From Fidelibacterota bacterium (GTDB lineage: Bacteria; Pseudomonadota; Alphaproteobacteria; Rhodospirillales; Rhodospirillaceae): 64,000 nucleotides of DNA. Position 1 is the first letter of the stretch, and each line of letters begins with the position of its first letter. The notes under the pieces were generated by a model that worked only from the letters and a program-made list of their open reading frames with translations, was not told the origin of the DNA and did not search any database. Below are positions 1-9,372 of this stretch, piece by piece. The position numbers and the translations under genes were made by a program. The stretch spans positions 1 through 64,000 of the forward strand of contig CANISR010000001.1 of the NCBI GenBank assembly GCA_947470105.1, written 5' to 3'.

Positions 1-83
1 ACCTTATCTTGAAATACGGCCGTACGTCGCTCGAAGAAGTCTTTCTCGATATCGCCCGTGGCAATGAGAAGGTGGCATCGTGA
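1..83 (+). CDS. ABC transporter ATP-binding subunit, C-terminal end (partial)
   Basis: Only the last 26 codons are in the window, read in frame from base 3 to a TGA at 81-83. The tail contains TSLEEVFLDIARG, which resembles the conserved end of ABC-2 exporter ATPases, where a Leu-Glu-(Asp/Glu)-Val-Phe motif is usual. The stop overlaps the GTG start of the membrane subunit by four bases, so the two are translationally coupled and form one exporter. The nucleotide-binding motifs lie outside the window, so the family is inferred from the tail and the neighbour. Confidence 0.7.
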   Translation, partial: LILKYGRTSLEEVFLDIARGNEKVAS

Positions 84-877
84 CCGGCTTTTCTTTCACG
101 CGTATCTACGCGATGGCGCTGCGGTATCTCTACCTGCTGCGGCGCTCGCCCATGCGCATCATCGAGCTCATGTACTGGCCGTTCATGAATCTGGCGGTGT
201 GGGGGTTCACGACGGTTTACCTGCGCAGCAACACCTTTGGTGTCGCCCAGGCCGCGGGATTGTTCCTCGGCGCCGTGGTGCTGTGGGAAATCCTGATCCG
301 CTCCAACCTCGGCATGACCGTGACCTTCGTCGAGGAGTTCTTTTCGCGCAACCTCGGCCATCTCTTCATCAGCCCGCTGCGGCCCTATGAATTGCTGATC
401 GGCTGCATGGTGACGAGCCTGGTGCGCACCATTGTCAGTCTTCTGCCCGCGATCCTGGGTCTGGTGCCCCTGTTCGGGTATTCGATCTTCGACCTGGGCG
501 CGCCGCTGATGGTGTTCTACCTGATCCTGTCCATGTTCGGCTGGGCCTTCGGCATGTTCATCATGGCGATCCTGATCCGCTGGGGCCTGGCGGCGGAGGC
601 CTTCGCCTGGGCCGCCATGTTCGCCATCATGCCCATCGCCGGGGTCTACTATCCCATCGCGGCCCTGCCCACCTGGCTGCAGCCCATCGCTTGGGCTTTG
701 CCGAGCGCCTATGTGTTCGAGGGCATGCGCGCCATCGTGCTCGATGGCGTGGTGCGGACCGATTACATGGTCAGGGGTCTTGCCCTCGATCTGGTCTATC
801 TGGCTCTCGGGATTGCAATCTTTCAGTGGACCTTTCACATTGCCCGCAAGCGTGGCTTGTTGCTAAATGCCAGTTAA
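80..877 (+). CDS. ABC-2 type transporter permease
   Basis: This 265-residue inner-membrane protein is the membrane half of the exporter whose ATPase ends just upstream. It has about six hydrophobic segments, roughly at residues 25-45, 55-80, 105-135, 140-165, 170-195 and 230-255. The segment with FAIMPIAGVYYPIAALP followed by LPSAYVFEGMR is typical of the ABC2_membrane family near its last loop. The GTG start overlaps the ATPase stop. Members of this family export polysaccharides, lipids or drugs. Nothing here identifies the substrate, and no glycan or resistance gene is adjacent. Confidence 0.8.
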   Translation: MTGFSFTRIYAMALRYLYLLRRSPMRIIELMYWPFMNLAVWGFTTVYLRSNTFGVAQAAGLFLGAVVLWEILIRSNLGMTVTFVEEFFSRNLGHLFISPLRPYELLIGCMVTSLVRTIVSLLPAILGLVPLFGYSIFDLGAPLMVFYLILSMFGWAFGMFIMAILIRWGLAAEAFAWAAMFAIMPIAGVYYPIAALPTWLQPIAWALPSAYVFEGMRAIVLDGVVRTDYMVRGLALDLVYLALGIAIFQWTFHIARKRGLLLNAS

Positions 878-977
878 CGGCTCGAATCCGCGGCTTTAAC
901 CCCTCCGCCACAGTTCCGGCGTACTGTTAGGCGAGCCTGCGTTCAATTGGGGCGTGCGCGCTCTCTGGAGACACATC

Positions 978-1712
978 ATGACGACCACCTTTTCACGCCG
1001 CGCGGCGGCCAAACGGATTCTCGGCTGCGGAATCGCCGTCAGCGCCCTGGCCGTGGCCGGTCCCGCCCTGGCGGACGACGTGCTGGACGCCCGGCATATC
1101 CTCGATGAATCCGCCATTACCGTCGACCGCGTGCGCCAGGAGCTGCGCTCCTCCAGCGACATGGACGACCTGCTGGCCCGCTCCAAGGGCGTGCTGATCA
1201 TCCCGTCCTACAACAAGGCCAGCTTCATTCTGGGCGGCGCTTACGGTGACGGTGTGCTGCTGCAGCGCATGCCTGACGGCAGCGGCTTCGGCGATCCGGC
1301 CTTCTACCGCATGACCGCGGGCTCCATCGGCCTGCAGATCGGCATGAAGTCCGACGAGATCGTGTTCATGATCCTGACCGAGAAGGGCCTGTCGGCGGTG
1401 CTGAACGATGAGTTCAAGCTGGGCGCCAATGTCGGCATGAGCATCGGCACCATCGGCGCGGGCGCCGAAGCGGCCACCACGACCCATGTGGGCCAGGATA
1501 TCGTCGCTTATTCCAAGAGCTCCGGCCTGTTCGCCGGCGGCAGTCTGGAAGGTGCGGTGATCCGTCCGCGCAAGGATTGGAATTCAGCGGTTTACGGCGT
1601 GGGCAACGACGATCCCCAAGCCATCATCCAGCGCAATCAGTTGCGCCCGGCCACCAATGTGAAAGACGCATTGGCCAAGAGCATCTATCCCGCGAAACCC
1701 GGCATCAACTAG
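978..1712 (+). CDS. SYLF-domain (Ysc84/DUF500) lipid-binding secreted protein
   Basis: The ATG at 978 has a GGAG eight bases upstream and gives 244 residues; a GTG at 954 would add eight residues with no ribosome site. The N-terminus SRRAAAKRILGCG followed by a hydrophobic stretch ending near GPALADD resembles a twin-arginine-like export signal. The mature part has SYLF features: an N-terminal helical segment, then LLARSKGVLIIPSY, a glycine-rich stretch including GGAYGDGVLLQR, and a C-terminal half rich in GANVGMSIGTIGAG repeats. SYLF proteins bind phosphoinositides in eukaryotes; bacterial members are periplasmic or outer-membrane associated with unclear roles. It is transcribed alone and converges on the LpoA-like gene, whose stop follows directly. 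Confidence 0.8.
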   Translation: MTTTFSRRAAAKRILGCGIAVSALAVAGPALADDVLDARHILDESAITVDRVRQELRSSSDMDDLLARSKGVLIIPSYNKASFILGGAYGDGVLLQRMPDGSGFGDPAFYRMTAGSIGLQIGMKSDEIVFMILTEKGLSAVLNDEFKLGANVGMSIGTIGAGAEAATTTHVGQDIVAYSKSSGLFAGGSLEGAVIRPRKDWNSAVYGVGNDDPQAIIQRNQLRPATNVKDALAKSIYPAKPGIN

Positions 1713-3125
1713 CTAGTTCGTCACCGCAGGCGTGAAGGCCGTCGGCGCCGGTTGCGCCACGGCGGCGCCGTTGCGTGTGACCTGCATGATGGCGAAGCCG
1801 CGTTGCGACATGCCGTCCGGCGTGAAGCGGAAAATACCATCGACCCCGGCGAAGCCCGACAGCGAGGTGAGCGACGCCGCCGAGAACGGCGCCGGCTCGC
1901 CGCTGCGGGCGAGGATCGCCGCCAGCGCCAGGGCGTCGTAGCCATGGCTGGCAATATTCGGCGCGGTGCGGCCGTAAAGCTCACGGTAGCGGGCGAAGAA
2001 CTGACGATTGGTGTCGGGCGGCGGGGCAGGATAAACCCCGCCCACCATGACCTGCTCGCGGCCGAGGCCCGGCGAATCGCCCCACACCAGAGTGCCCAGC
2101 ATCTGCACCCGGCCTGGATCGATGTCGTAGAACGACAGCAGTGACACCGCCTGGGTGAGGCGCGTGCCTTGTTCCGGCACGAGGATGGTATCGAAGCCCA
2201 CTTCGCCCACGGTCTCGAGGCGCTCCAGGCGCTTCAGCGCCGCCACCGAGATCTCATCTTCTTTGCCGGCCAGTTCGGCTTTCTGGCTTTCCAGGGTCTT
2301 CTTGCGCTGATCGAAGGCCGCGAGCGACCGCACCACTTCCGTCAGGTCTTTGCCGTCGGGTTCATAAAACGAAACCTGCGCCACCGCCGCGCCGCTGGCC
2401 GGGACGTAGCGCTTCAAGGCTTCCACCACCGCCTGGCCGTAGGGCGAGTTGGGCGCCAGCACCGCGAACCGCGACAGGCCGCGGCCCTTGGCGTAGGCGA
2501 CGATCTGTCTCACCTGTTCCTGCACCAGGAAGCCCAGCACATATACATGGGGGCCGGCGATGGTCGGGTCGGTGGAGAAGGCGACGATATTGATGCCGGC
2601 GGCGCCGGCCGGACCGGCAGCGGCTTTGGCTTCCGCCGAGAACAGCGGGCCCAACAAAAGCTGTGCGCCGTGGCTGATGGCGTTGGTGGCGGCCCGGGTG
2701 GCCCCTTCGGGTGTGCCCTGGCTGTCATAAACCTGCATGACGAGATGTTCGTCGCCCACATCGAACAGCGCCATCTCGGCGGCGTTGAGCAGCGCCTGCC
2801 CAATAGAGGCCGACGGCCCCGTCAGCGGCACCAGCAAGCCGACGCGGACCAGGCCTGACGCATCGGGACGGCCCGCTTGACCGGGCGCGGGCTGCGCCTG
2901 TTGCGCACCGAGGCCGGGGATGAGCTGGTTCATCGGCAGGGTGGAGCGCCCCGGCGGCGGCGGCTGCAATGTGGATTGCGGCAGGGTCGATGCGGGCGGG
3001 CGCACGGCCGCTTGGGTCTGGGGCGCCGCGGCGCGCGGTGTTACACCTTTGGACGCGCACCCGGCGACGGCGAGGGCGCACACGGCCACCAGGAGCGACG
3101 CGCCGACCAATGAAGAGCGGGCCAA
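1713..3125 (-). CDS. LpoA-like penicillin-binding protein activator (lipoprotein)
   Basis: This lipoprotein has a periplasmic type I binding-protein fold. A hydrophobic signal ends in LAVAGC, a lipobox that would anchor it in the outer membrane. A proline- and glutamine-rich linker follows, then a binding-protein domain starting near VRVGLLVPLTGPSASIGQALLNA. LpoA family members activate peptidoglycan synthases, and position supports this: it faces rsmI and yraN, as lpoA does in many proteobacteria. No ATG exists in frame. TTG codons lie at 3182, 3125 and 3110. I chose 3125 because it places two arginine-containing residues before the hydrophobic core; the longer form at 3182 would have an atypical leader. 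No good ribosome site precedes any of them, so the start is uncertain. Confidence 0.75.
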   Translation of the reverse strand: MARSSLVGASLLVAVCALAVAGCASKGVTPRAAAPQTQAAVRPPASTLPQSTLQPPPPGRSTLPMNQLIPGLGAQQAQPAPGQAGRPDASGLVRVGLLVPLTGPSASIGQALLNAAEMALFDVGDEHLVMQVYDSQGTPEGATRAATNAISHGAQLLLGPLFSAEAKAAAGPAGAAGINIVAFSTDPTIAGPHVYVLGFLVQEQVRQIVAYAKGRGLSRFAVLAPNSPYGQAVVEALKRYVPASGAAVAQVSFYEPDGKDLTEVVRSLAAFDQRKKTLESQKAELAGKEDEISVAALKRLERLETVGEVGFDTILVPEQGTRLTQAVSLLSFYDIDPGRVQMLGTLVWGDSPGLGREQVMVGGVYPAPPPDTNRQFFARYRELYGRTAPNIASHGYDALALAAILARSGEPAPFSAASLTSLSGFAGVDGIFRFTPDGMSQRGFAIMQVTRNGAAVAQPAPTAFTPAVTN

Positions 3126-3135
3126 TGAAGAACGG
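3106..3135. repeat. 15-bp imperfect tandem duplication at the lpoA-like/rsmI divergent starts
   Basis: Bases 3106-3120 and 3121-3135 are tandem copies differing at two positions, with core CCAATGAAGARCGG. Each copy contains an ATG in the rsmI frame on the plus strand and, overlapping it, a TTG in the lpoA-like frame on the minus strand. Confidence 0.75.
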
Positions 3136-4093
3136 GGGGAAATCTGGAGGCCCAAAGGGCACCTCAAAAGGCACGGATACAAGTGGTGGGGAACCTACAG
3201 GCGGGAGCCTCCCAAGTAAATCCAGCGGCCTTAAGGCAGACACGCTCAAACGCAAATTCCCGGCGGGCCTTTATGTGGTCGCCACCCCCATCGGCAACCT
3301 CGGCGATATGAGCGCCCGGGCCATCGCCACATTACAAGGCGTCGACCTCATCGCCTGCGAGGACACCCGCGTCACCGGGGGCCTTCGGGTGCATTTCCAG
3401 ATCCAGACCCCCATGACCCCCTATCACGATCACAACGCGGACCGCGTGCGCCCGGAGCTGATCGCGCGTATCACGGCGGGTGCGGCGGTGGCGCTGGTGA
3501 GCGACGCCGGCACGCCGCTGATTTCCGATCCGGGTTTCAAGCTGGTGCGGGCCTGCGCCGACGCTGGGTTGACCGTAGTGCCCATCCCCGGTCCGTCGGC
3601 CATGCTGGCGGCGGTGGTGACCGCCGGAATCGCCACCGACCGCATTCTGTTCGCGGGTTTTCTGCCCAACAAGTCGTCCGCACGGCGCGAAGCCATCAGT
3701 GAGTTCAAGACTCTCTCGGCGACCCTGACGTTTTATGAATCGGCCCAGCGCCTGGCAGACACCCTCGCCGATATGAACGCGGTGCTCGGCCCGCGGCAGG
3801 CTGCCGTCTGCCGGGAGCTCACCAAGCTCCATGAGGAAATTCGCCGCGGGCCGTTGGACGAACTCGCCGCAGCTTATGCCGACGAGCCCACGCCCAAAGG
3901 CGAAGTGGTGGTCGTCGTGGCCGGAGCCGAGAAAACCGTCGCTGAAGTCAGCCCTGCCGAGATCGACGCCGCACTGCAAGACGCCATGGCCAAGCTTTCC
4001 GTGCGCGACGCCGCGGCGCTTGTGGCGGAGCAATTGAACCAGCCGCGCCGCGCGGTCTATAGCCGCGCCATTGAATTGGCGAAGGTGCGGTGA
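3125..4093 (+). CDS. rsmI: 16S rRNA (cytidine(1402)-2'-O)-methyltransferase RsmI
   Basis: RsmI uses S-adenosylmethionine to 2'-O-methylate C1402 in the decoding centre of 16S rRNA. Family landmarks are clear: GLYVVATPIGNLGDMS, ACEDTRVTGGL, LVSDAGTPLISDPG and VPIPGPSAMLAA, the glycine-rich tetrapyrrole-methylase SAM pocket. The conserved domain begins only about 45 residues after the ATG at 3125, behind a Gly/Ser/Lys-rich low-complexity leader. No start codon exists between 3128 and the domain, so the leader must be translated. An in-frame ATG also lies at 3110. The stop overlaps the yraN start by four bases, giving a coupled pair. Confidence 0.92.
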   Translation: MKNGGKSGGPKGTSKGTDTSGGEPTGGSLPSKSSGLKADTLKRKFPAGLYVVATPIGNLGDMSARAIATLQGVDLIACEDTRVTGGLRVHFQIQTPMTPYHDHNADRVRPELIARITAGAAVALVSDAGTPLISDPGFKLVRACADAGLTVVPIPGPSAMLAAVVTAGIATDRILFAGFLPNKSSARREAISEFKTLSATLTFYESAQRLADTLADMNAVLGPRQAAVCRELTKLHEEIRRGPLDELAAAYADEPTPKGEVVVVVAGAEKTVAEVSPAEIDAALQDAMAKLSVRDAAALVAEQLNQPRRAVYSRAIELAKVR

Positions 4094-4461
4094 CCGCGGT
4101 CCACCTCGCCGCCGAACGCCGCGGCCGTTTCGCCGAAGCGATTTGTGTGGCGTGGCTGCGGCTGACGGGCTGGCGCATTCTCGCGCGGCGTTTGAAATCC
4201 AAAGCCGGGTCTGGACTTGGCGAAATCGACATTGTCGCCAAGCGCCGCCGCGTAGTGGCCTTCATCGAGGTCAAAGCGCGGGCCGATCACGCGCGCGCCC
4301 AGGAATCCGTGACCGCGCTGCAGCGCCAACGCATTGCACGCGCCGCGCATGTTTTTGCCGAGCGCAATGCACTCTGCGCGGAATGTGATTTGCGCTTCGA
4401 TGTCATGAGCGTTGATCGCCACCTGTGGCCACGGCGCATCACCGACGCCTGGCGGCCCTGA
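4090..4461 (+). CDS. yraN: YraN/UPF0102 family endonuclease-like protein
   Basis: This 123-residue protein has the conserved UPF0102 pattern: RRGRFAEAICVAWLRL near the N-terminus, then GLGEIDIVA and a downstream FIEVKAR. The Glu-Ile-Asp and Glu-Val-Lys residues resemble the active site of the restriction-endonuclease-like fold. The biochemical role is unsettled. It starts with a GTG overlapping the rsmI stop, an order found across proteobacteria, so it is cotranscribed with rsmI. Confidence 0.85.
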   Translation: MTAVHLAAERRGRFAEAICVAWLRLTGWRILARRLKSKAGSGLGEIDIVAKRRRVVAFIEVKARADHARAQESVTALQRQRIARAAHVFAERNALCAECDLRFDVMSVDRHLWPRRITDAWRP

Positions 4462-4558
4462 TCCCGAAGCCCGTTGGAAGTGGCCGGCGAATTGCGCTAG
4501 ATACGAGATCAGAGTGAAATCGATTTTGTAACTATTTTTGTAACGGGGCACCCACAGC

Positions 4559-5407
4559 GTGGCCACTGCGGAGCGGACCAAAGCGGCGCTGCGTGATATC
4601 GCCGCCCAGCCGGACGAGGACATCGACCTCGCCGAGGCCGCGCTGCTGCTTGCGTCCTTCGATCATCCCGCCGCCGATTTGCAGATTTACCGCGATCACC
4701 TCACCAGTCTCGCCAAAGCCGTCGGCACGGTCGCCACCGAGAGCGGCCTCGACGCCGACGCGGCGCCCGAAGACATGGCCGACGTCTTGCGCCGGGTGGT
4801 GGCCGAGGACTTCCGCTACATCGGCGACGAAGACACCTACAACGATCTCGACAACGCCAACATGATGCGGGTGATCGAACGGCGCAAAGGCCTGCCGGTG
4901 TCGCTGGGCATTGTCTATCTGTTCGCGGCGCGGGCGCAGGGGTGGAGCGCGGCGGGGCTGAATTTCCCCGGGCACTTTCTGATCCGCCTGGAAAGCCGCG
5001 ACGGCCAGCGCGTGATCATGGATCCGTTCTACAGTGGCCGGTCCATGGAGATCCAAGGCCTGCGCGAACTCCTGAAGGTCGTGCGCGGCACGGCGGAGGA
5101 GTTGGACTGGAGCCACTATCAGCCCGTCAGCAACCGCGAGATCCTGGTCCGCCTGCAGAACAACGTCAAAACCCGGCGCCTGGAGCAGAACGAAGTGGCC
5201 AGCGCCCTTGACGCCCTGGGCGCCATGCAGGCCCTGGACCCGGCCAACGCCTCCTTCTGGCGCGAGGCCGGGGTGATGCATATGCGCCTCGGGCACCTCA
5301 AACACGCCGTGGAATCCTTCGAGGCTTTCATTACCCGGTCTCCCGAAGGCCCCGACCGCAAGAAAATTAGCGATGTGGTCCGGGAATTGCGCGAACGGCT
5401 GCATTGA
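4559..5407 (+). CDS. SirB1 family protein (transglutaminase-like domain with TPR-like tail)
   Basis: The 282-residue protein begins with a GTG at 4559. An alpha-helical N-terminus precedes the conserved SirB1 core: DNANMMRVIERRKGLPVSLGIVYLFAARAQGW, then LNFPGHFLIRLE and VIMDPFYSGR. The residues 240-282 resemble a single tetratricopeptide-like helix pair (FWREAGVMHMRLGHLKHAVESFEAF split over two helices). Family members are annotated as regulators or transglutaminase-like, but no reaction is established. It lies between yraN and gshB on the same strand, with roughly 100 and 77 bases of spacing, so it may have its own promoter in the AT-rich stretch at 4500-4550. Confidence 0.75.
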   Translation: MATAERTKAALRDIAAQPDEDIDLAEAALLLASFDHPAADLQIYRDHLTSLAKAVGTVATESGLDADAAPEDMADVLRRVVAEDFRYIGDEDTYNDLDNANMMRVIERRKGLPVSLGIVYLFAARAQGWSAAGLNFPGHFLIRLESRDGQRVIMDPFYSGRSMEIQGLRELLKVVRGTAEELDWSHYQPVSNREILVRLQNNVKTRRLEQNEVASALDALGAMQALDPANASFWREAGVMHMRLGHLKHAVESFEAFITRSPEGPDRKKISDVVRELRERLH

Positions 5408-5484
5408 CCGGCGCGCTTGCACGACCCATTTCACAGGGCCGGCTAAATGCTTTACACAAAGCCGCTCAATAAAAAGGACCGGCT

Positions 5485-6432
5485 ATGACCTTGAAGGTTG
5501 CCATCCAGATGGACCCGATCGAGTCCATCAACATCAACGGGGACTCGACCTTTGTCCTGGCGTTGGAAGCCCAGAAGCGCGGCTATACGCTCTACCACTA
5601 CCTCGCGCGCAAGCTGACGCTCAACGAAGGCAAGGTCACGGCCCGCGGCCGCCCCATGAAGGTCCGGCGCGAACTGGGCAAGCACTATGAGATGGGTGAG
5701 GAAGAGGTTCTCGACCTCGCCGCCATGGACGTGGTGCTCATGCGCCAGGACCCGCCCTTCGACATGGCCTATATCACCGCCACCCATATCCTCGAGCATA
5801 TCCATCCGAAGACGCTGGTGGTCAACGATCCGGCCCATGTGCGCAATGCGCCCGAGAAGCTGTTCGTAACCCACTTCGAAGACGTGATGCCGCCGACGCT
5901 CATCACTGCCGACGTGGAAGAGGTCAAAGCCTTCCGCCGCGCCCATAACGACATCATCGTGAAACCCATCTACGGCAACGGCGGCGCCGGCGTGTTTCAC
6001 ATCCGCCCTGACGATGAAAATCTGGCCTCGCTGCTGGAACTGTTCACCACCACCTGGCGCGAGCCGGTGATGGTGCAGCGCTATGTGCCCGAAGTGCGCC
6101 TGGGCGATAAGCGCATCGTCCTCATCGACGGCAAAGTCGCCGGCGCCATCAACCGCGTGCCGGCGGCCGGGGAAGCGCGCTCCAACATGCATGTGGGCGG
6201 ACGGCCGGAGAAAACCGCGCTGACCAAACGCGAGCAGGAGATTTGCGACCAGATCGGGCCCGCCTTGCGCGACCGCGGGCTGATCTTTGTCGGCATCGAC
6301 GTCATCGGCAACTATCTCACCGAGATCAACGTCACCTCGCCCACCGGCATCCAGGAAATCAACCGCTTCAACGGCACCACCCTTGAGGCCGACATCTGGG
6401 ACGCCATCGAACGGCGCCTGCCCGGGAAATAG
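5485..6432 (+). CDS. gshB: glutathione synthase
   Basis: GshB is the ATP-grasp ligase that joins gamma-glutamylcysteine and glycine to make glutathione in the cytoplasm. The 315 residues match the usual family length. The N-terminal pre-ATP-grasp domain shows [16 protein letters not shown] and [16 protein letters not shown]. The ATP-grasp part shows [34 protein letters not shown] and a metal-binding end [13 protein letters not shown]. An AAAGGA ribosome site precedes the ATG. The mechanosensitive channel starts five bases after its stop. gshB near rsmI-yraN is common in alphaproteobacteria. Confidence 0.95.
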   Translation: MTLKVAIQMDPIESININGDSTFVLALEAQKRGYTLYHYLARKLTLNEGKVTARGRPMKVRRELGKHYEMGEEEVLDLAAMDVVLMRQDPPFDMAYITATHILEHIHPKTLVVNDPAHVRNAPEKLFVTHFEDVMPPTLITADVEEVKAFRRAHNDIIVKPIYGNGGAGVFHIRPDDENLASLLELFTTTWREPVMVQRYVPEVRLGDKRIVLIDGKVAGAINRVPAAGEARSNMHVGGRPEKTALTKREQEICDQIGPALRDRGLIFVGIDVIGNYLTEINVTSPTGIQEINRFNGTTLEADIWDAIERRLPGK

Positions 6433-6437
6433 CGCCC

Positions 6438-7319
6438 ATGGCCGAAGCCTTCGACCTCGAAAAACTGGTGCAGAACCCGGCGCGCATCGAGCGGCACCTC
6501 ACCAGCGTCGTCGATACCGCCGCCACCATGATCACCGCCTATGGCCTCAAGGTCATCGGCGCCATGGTCCTGCTCATCGCCGGCTGGATGATCGCCGGTT
6601 CGCTGCATAACGCCATCCTGCGCGCCGGCAAGCGCTCCACCCGCGTCGATATCACCATCTTTACGTTCCTGGCGTCGGTGGTCCGCTATGTGACGATCAT
6701 CTTTACGCTCGTCGCCGTGCTCTCCAGCTTCGGGGTCGAGACCACCAGCTTCGTCGCCGTCCTCGGCGCCGCGGGCCTGGCGGTGGGCCTGGCGCTGCAA
6801 GGCACCTTGAGCCATGTGGCCTCGGGCGTGATGCTGATCATCTTCCGGCCGTTCCGCATCGGCGATCACATCGAAGCCGCCGGCGTGGCGGGCGTTGTGC
6901 GCTCCATCACCTTGTTCATCACCGAGATCGACACGGTCGACAACGTCCACATCATCGTGCCCAACGGCCTCATCTGGGGCCGCGACATCAAGAACTTCTC
7001 CGCCAACGATCACCGCCGCGTCGATCTCAAGTTCCAGATCTCCTATGCCGACAATGCCGACACCGCCATGGCGCTGGTGAAGACAATCCTGGAGAAAGAC
7101 CCTCGGGTACAGAAACAGCCGGCGCCGGTGGTGGGCATTCAGGCCATGACCGTGGACGGCGTGATCCTCACCACACAGTTCTGGGTGACTACGGACGCCT
7201 ACGGCCTTGCGCCCCTGGACGTGAACCGCGAAGTGAAGGCGGCGTTCGATAAGGAGAAGATCACCATCTCCTTCCCGCAGAAGACCGGATTTCCGCCGCA
7301 GGCCGTACCCCGCGCCTGA
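6438..7319 (+). CDS. small-conductance mechanosensitive channel (MscS family)
   Basis: This 293-residue inner-membrane channel protects cells from hypo-osmotic shock. It has the minimal MscS architecture: three membrane segments at about residues 35-58, 72-96 and 100-130, where the last is the glycine/alanine-rich pore helix containing [17 protein letters not shown] beta domain follows with PFRIGDHIE and [12 protein letters not shown], then an alpha/beta C-terminus. It begins five bases after gshB and precedes a small membrane ORF by two bases, suggesting one transcript. Confidence 0.9.
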   Translation: MAEAFDLEKLVQNPARIERHLTSVVDTAATMITAYGLKVIGAMVLLIAGWMIAGSLHNAILRAGKRSTRVDITIFTFLASVVRYVTIIFTLVAVLSSFGVETTSFVAVLGAAGLAVGLALQGTLSHVASGVMLIIFRPFRIGDHIEAAGVAGVVRSITLFITEIDTVDNVHIIVPNGLIWGRDIKNFSANDHRRVDLKFQISYADNADTAMALVKTILEKDPRVQKQPAPVVGIQAMTVDGVILTTQFWVTTDAYGLAPLDVNREVKAAFDKEKITISFPQKTGFPPQAVPRA

Positions 7320-7321
7320 CC

Positions 7322-7594
7322 ATGCCAAAACTCTGGTTCCGAGCCCGCAATTTCGGATGGGGTTGGACGCCAATCACCTGGGAAGGCTGGCTGGTACTCG
7401 CAATTTCCCTCGTGCTTATTTTCGCGGGCACGGAGGAGTTCGCTTACTGGGCAAAGGCCGGCGGCGACCGACGCTTAGGATTGCCTTTGCTTTTGCTGTG
7501 GATCGCCCTCGTCGCAGGAGGATTGATCTTCCTTTGTTACGCGAAAGGCGAACGCCCGCGTTGGAGGTGGGGAGCAGATAGGGAGCAGAAGTAA
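7322..7594 (+). CDS. small two-helix membrane protein, unknown function
   Basis: This 90-residue protein starts two bases after the MscS gene. It has two hydrophobic helices, about residues 24-42 (LVLAISLVLIFAG) and 53-73 (LPLLLLWIALVAGGLIFLC), with a tryptophan-rich N-terminus (GWGWTPITWEGW) and a basic C-terminus. The first 40 residues resemble small uncharacterised membrane proteins of alphaproteobacteria, but I cannot name the family. Tight spacing suggests coexpression with the channel. Confidence 0.65.
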   Translation: MPKLWFRARNFGWGWTPITWEGWLVLAISLVLIFAGTEEFAYWAKAGGDRRLGLPLLLLWIALVAGGLIFLCYAKGERPRWRWGADREQK

Positions 7595-7689
7595 AGGCGG
7601 ACTTTCGCCCTATTCCCGCGTCCTTATGTGACCCCGCTTCTTTCACTCTCGAAATATGCTAGGAAAATTCCGGGGGACCTCACCGGACC

Positions 7690-9213
7690 ATGGTCGCGCA
7701 TATCAATACCGTCGCGTTTGTCGGCATCGATGTGACGCCGATCGAGGTGCAGGTGGCCATCTCCAACGGGCTGCCCACCTTCACCATTGTCGGCCTGCCC
7801 GATAAAGCCGTGGGCGAATCCCGCGAGCGGGTAAGGGCAGCGTTGAACGCCATCGGCCTCGCCCTTCCGGCCAAACGCATCACCGTCAACCTGGCGCCCG
7901 CCGACGTGCAGAAGGAGGGCAGCCATTTCGATCTGCCCATCGCCCTCGGGCTGCTGGTAGCCATGGGCGTGGTGCCCATGGAGGAGACCGAGCGCTATGT
8001 AGCCTTGGGCGAGCTGGGCCTCAACGGCGCCATCGCGCCCGTGAGCGGTGTGTTGAACGCGGCCATCGGCGCCAATGCTGCGGACCGGGGGCTCATCTGC
8101 CCGGGCGCGCAAGGGCCTGAAGCGGCCTGGGCCGGCAACGCCGATGTGCTGGCGCCGCGGTCGCTGCTGGAGCTGATCAATCACTTCAAGGGCGTGAGCA
8201 TCCTGACGCCGCCCGTGCCCGCGTCTCCGAAAAGCGAGGCGCCGTTTGCCGACTTCCGGGACATCAAGGGCCAGGAGACCGCCAAGCGGGCGGCCGAGGT
8301 GGCGGCGGCGGGATTGCACAATCTGCTTCTCGTCGGACCGCCGGGTGCGGGCAAGTCCATGCTGGCGAGCCGCTTGCCGGGATTGCTGCCGCCGCTGACC
8401 GCGGCTGAGGCGCTGGAAGTGAGCATGATCCATTCCGTCGCCGGGCAACTGGAGGACGGGGCCATCCTGCGACGCCGTCCTTTCCGCGATCCGCATCACT
8501 CGGCCTCCACCGCCGCGTTGGTGGGCGGCGGACTGAAAGTGCGCCCGGGCGAGATCTCCCTGGCCCATCGCGGCGTGCTGTTCCTGGACGAACTGCCGGA
8601 ATTCTCCCGCCAGTCCCTGGAAGCGCTGCGCCAGCCCATTGAGACCGGGCGGGTGACGGTCGCGCGCGCCAACAGCCATGTGAGTTATCCCGCGCGCTTC
8701 CAACTCGTCGCCGCCATGAACCCCTGCCGCTGCGGTTACCTCGACGATCCGCAGTTGGCCTGCGGCAAGGCGCCCAAATGCGCGGTGGATTATCAGAGCC
8801 GCATCTCCGGTCCCATGTTCGATCGCATCGACCTGCATGTGGATGTGGCCGCGGTGGATCCCCTGGATATGTCACTGCCGCCGCCCCGCGAGGATTCCGC
8901 AGCCATCGCGTTGCGTGTCGCGGCGGCCCATGGGGTGCAAAAGCAGCGCTACGGCGCCGGCGGGCCCATCTCCAACGCCGAGGCCGACGGCGAACTGCTG
9001 GAGAAGGTGGCCGCACCCGACGCCGAGGGGCGCGCGCTGCTCACCACCGCAGCCGATAAAATGCGCCTGTCGGCGCGCGGATATCACCGCATCCTGCGCG
9101 TTGCGCGCACCATCGCCGACCTGGATCAGGCCGACTCGGTGAAGCGCATCCATATCGCCGAAGCGCTGTCCTATCGCCGCGTTATCCCGGGCCGCGGCCT
9201 CGTCGCCGAGTAG
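7690..9213 (+). CDS. YifB/ComM family Mg-chelatase-like AAA+ ATPase
   Basis: This 507-residue protein has the three parts of the ComM family. An N-terminal domain resembles the Lon C-terminal fold, with GLPDKAVGESRERVRAAL and KRITVNLAPADVQKEG. The central AAA+ domain has Walker A GPPGAGKSMLASRLPG and a Walker B-like VLFLDELPEF. A Cys-rich loop includes NPCRCGYLDD and the C-terminal helical bundle ends with SYRRVIPGRG. ComM is a hexameric helicase that promotes branch migration during natural transformation in Vibrio and Haemophilus; many non-competent bacteria also carry it. No competence genes are nearby. Confidence 0.88.
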   Translation: MVAHINTVAFVGIDVTPIEVQVAISNGLPTFTIVGLPDKAVGESRERVRAALNAIGLALPAKRITVNLAPADVQKEGSHFDLPIALGLLVAMGVVPMEETERYVALGELGLNGAIAPVSGVLNAAIGANAADRGLICPGAQGPEAAWAGNADVLAPRSLLELINHFKGVSILTPPVPASPKSEAPFADFRDIKGQETAKRAAEVAAAGLHNLLLVGPPGAGKSMLASRLPGLLPPLTAAEALEVSMIHSVAGQLEDGAILRRRPFRDPHHSASTAALVGGGLKVRPGEISLAHRGVLFLDELPEFSRQSLEALRQPIETGRVTVARANSHVSYPARFQLVAAMNPCRCGYLDDPQLACGKAPKCAVDYQSRISGPMFDRIDLHVDVAAVDPLDMSLPPPREDSAAIALRVAAAHGVQKQRYGAGGPISNAEADGELLEKVAAPDAEGRALLTTAADKMRLSARGYHRILRVARTIADLDQADSVKRIHIAEALSYRRVIPGRGLVAE

Positions 9214-9372
9214 CAAAAGCGCCACCTTCTGGTGCGGACTCGGGCGCGCCACGCACGCATTGTGTTCAGATTGTGCCTTTGGCAACAAAACCGCCTGTGG
9301 ATCGTTTTACTTGCCACGCACGGCCAATCCGGTCCGCGCGGCCGGATATGCAAAACTTTTCAGGAGGCACAT

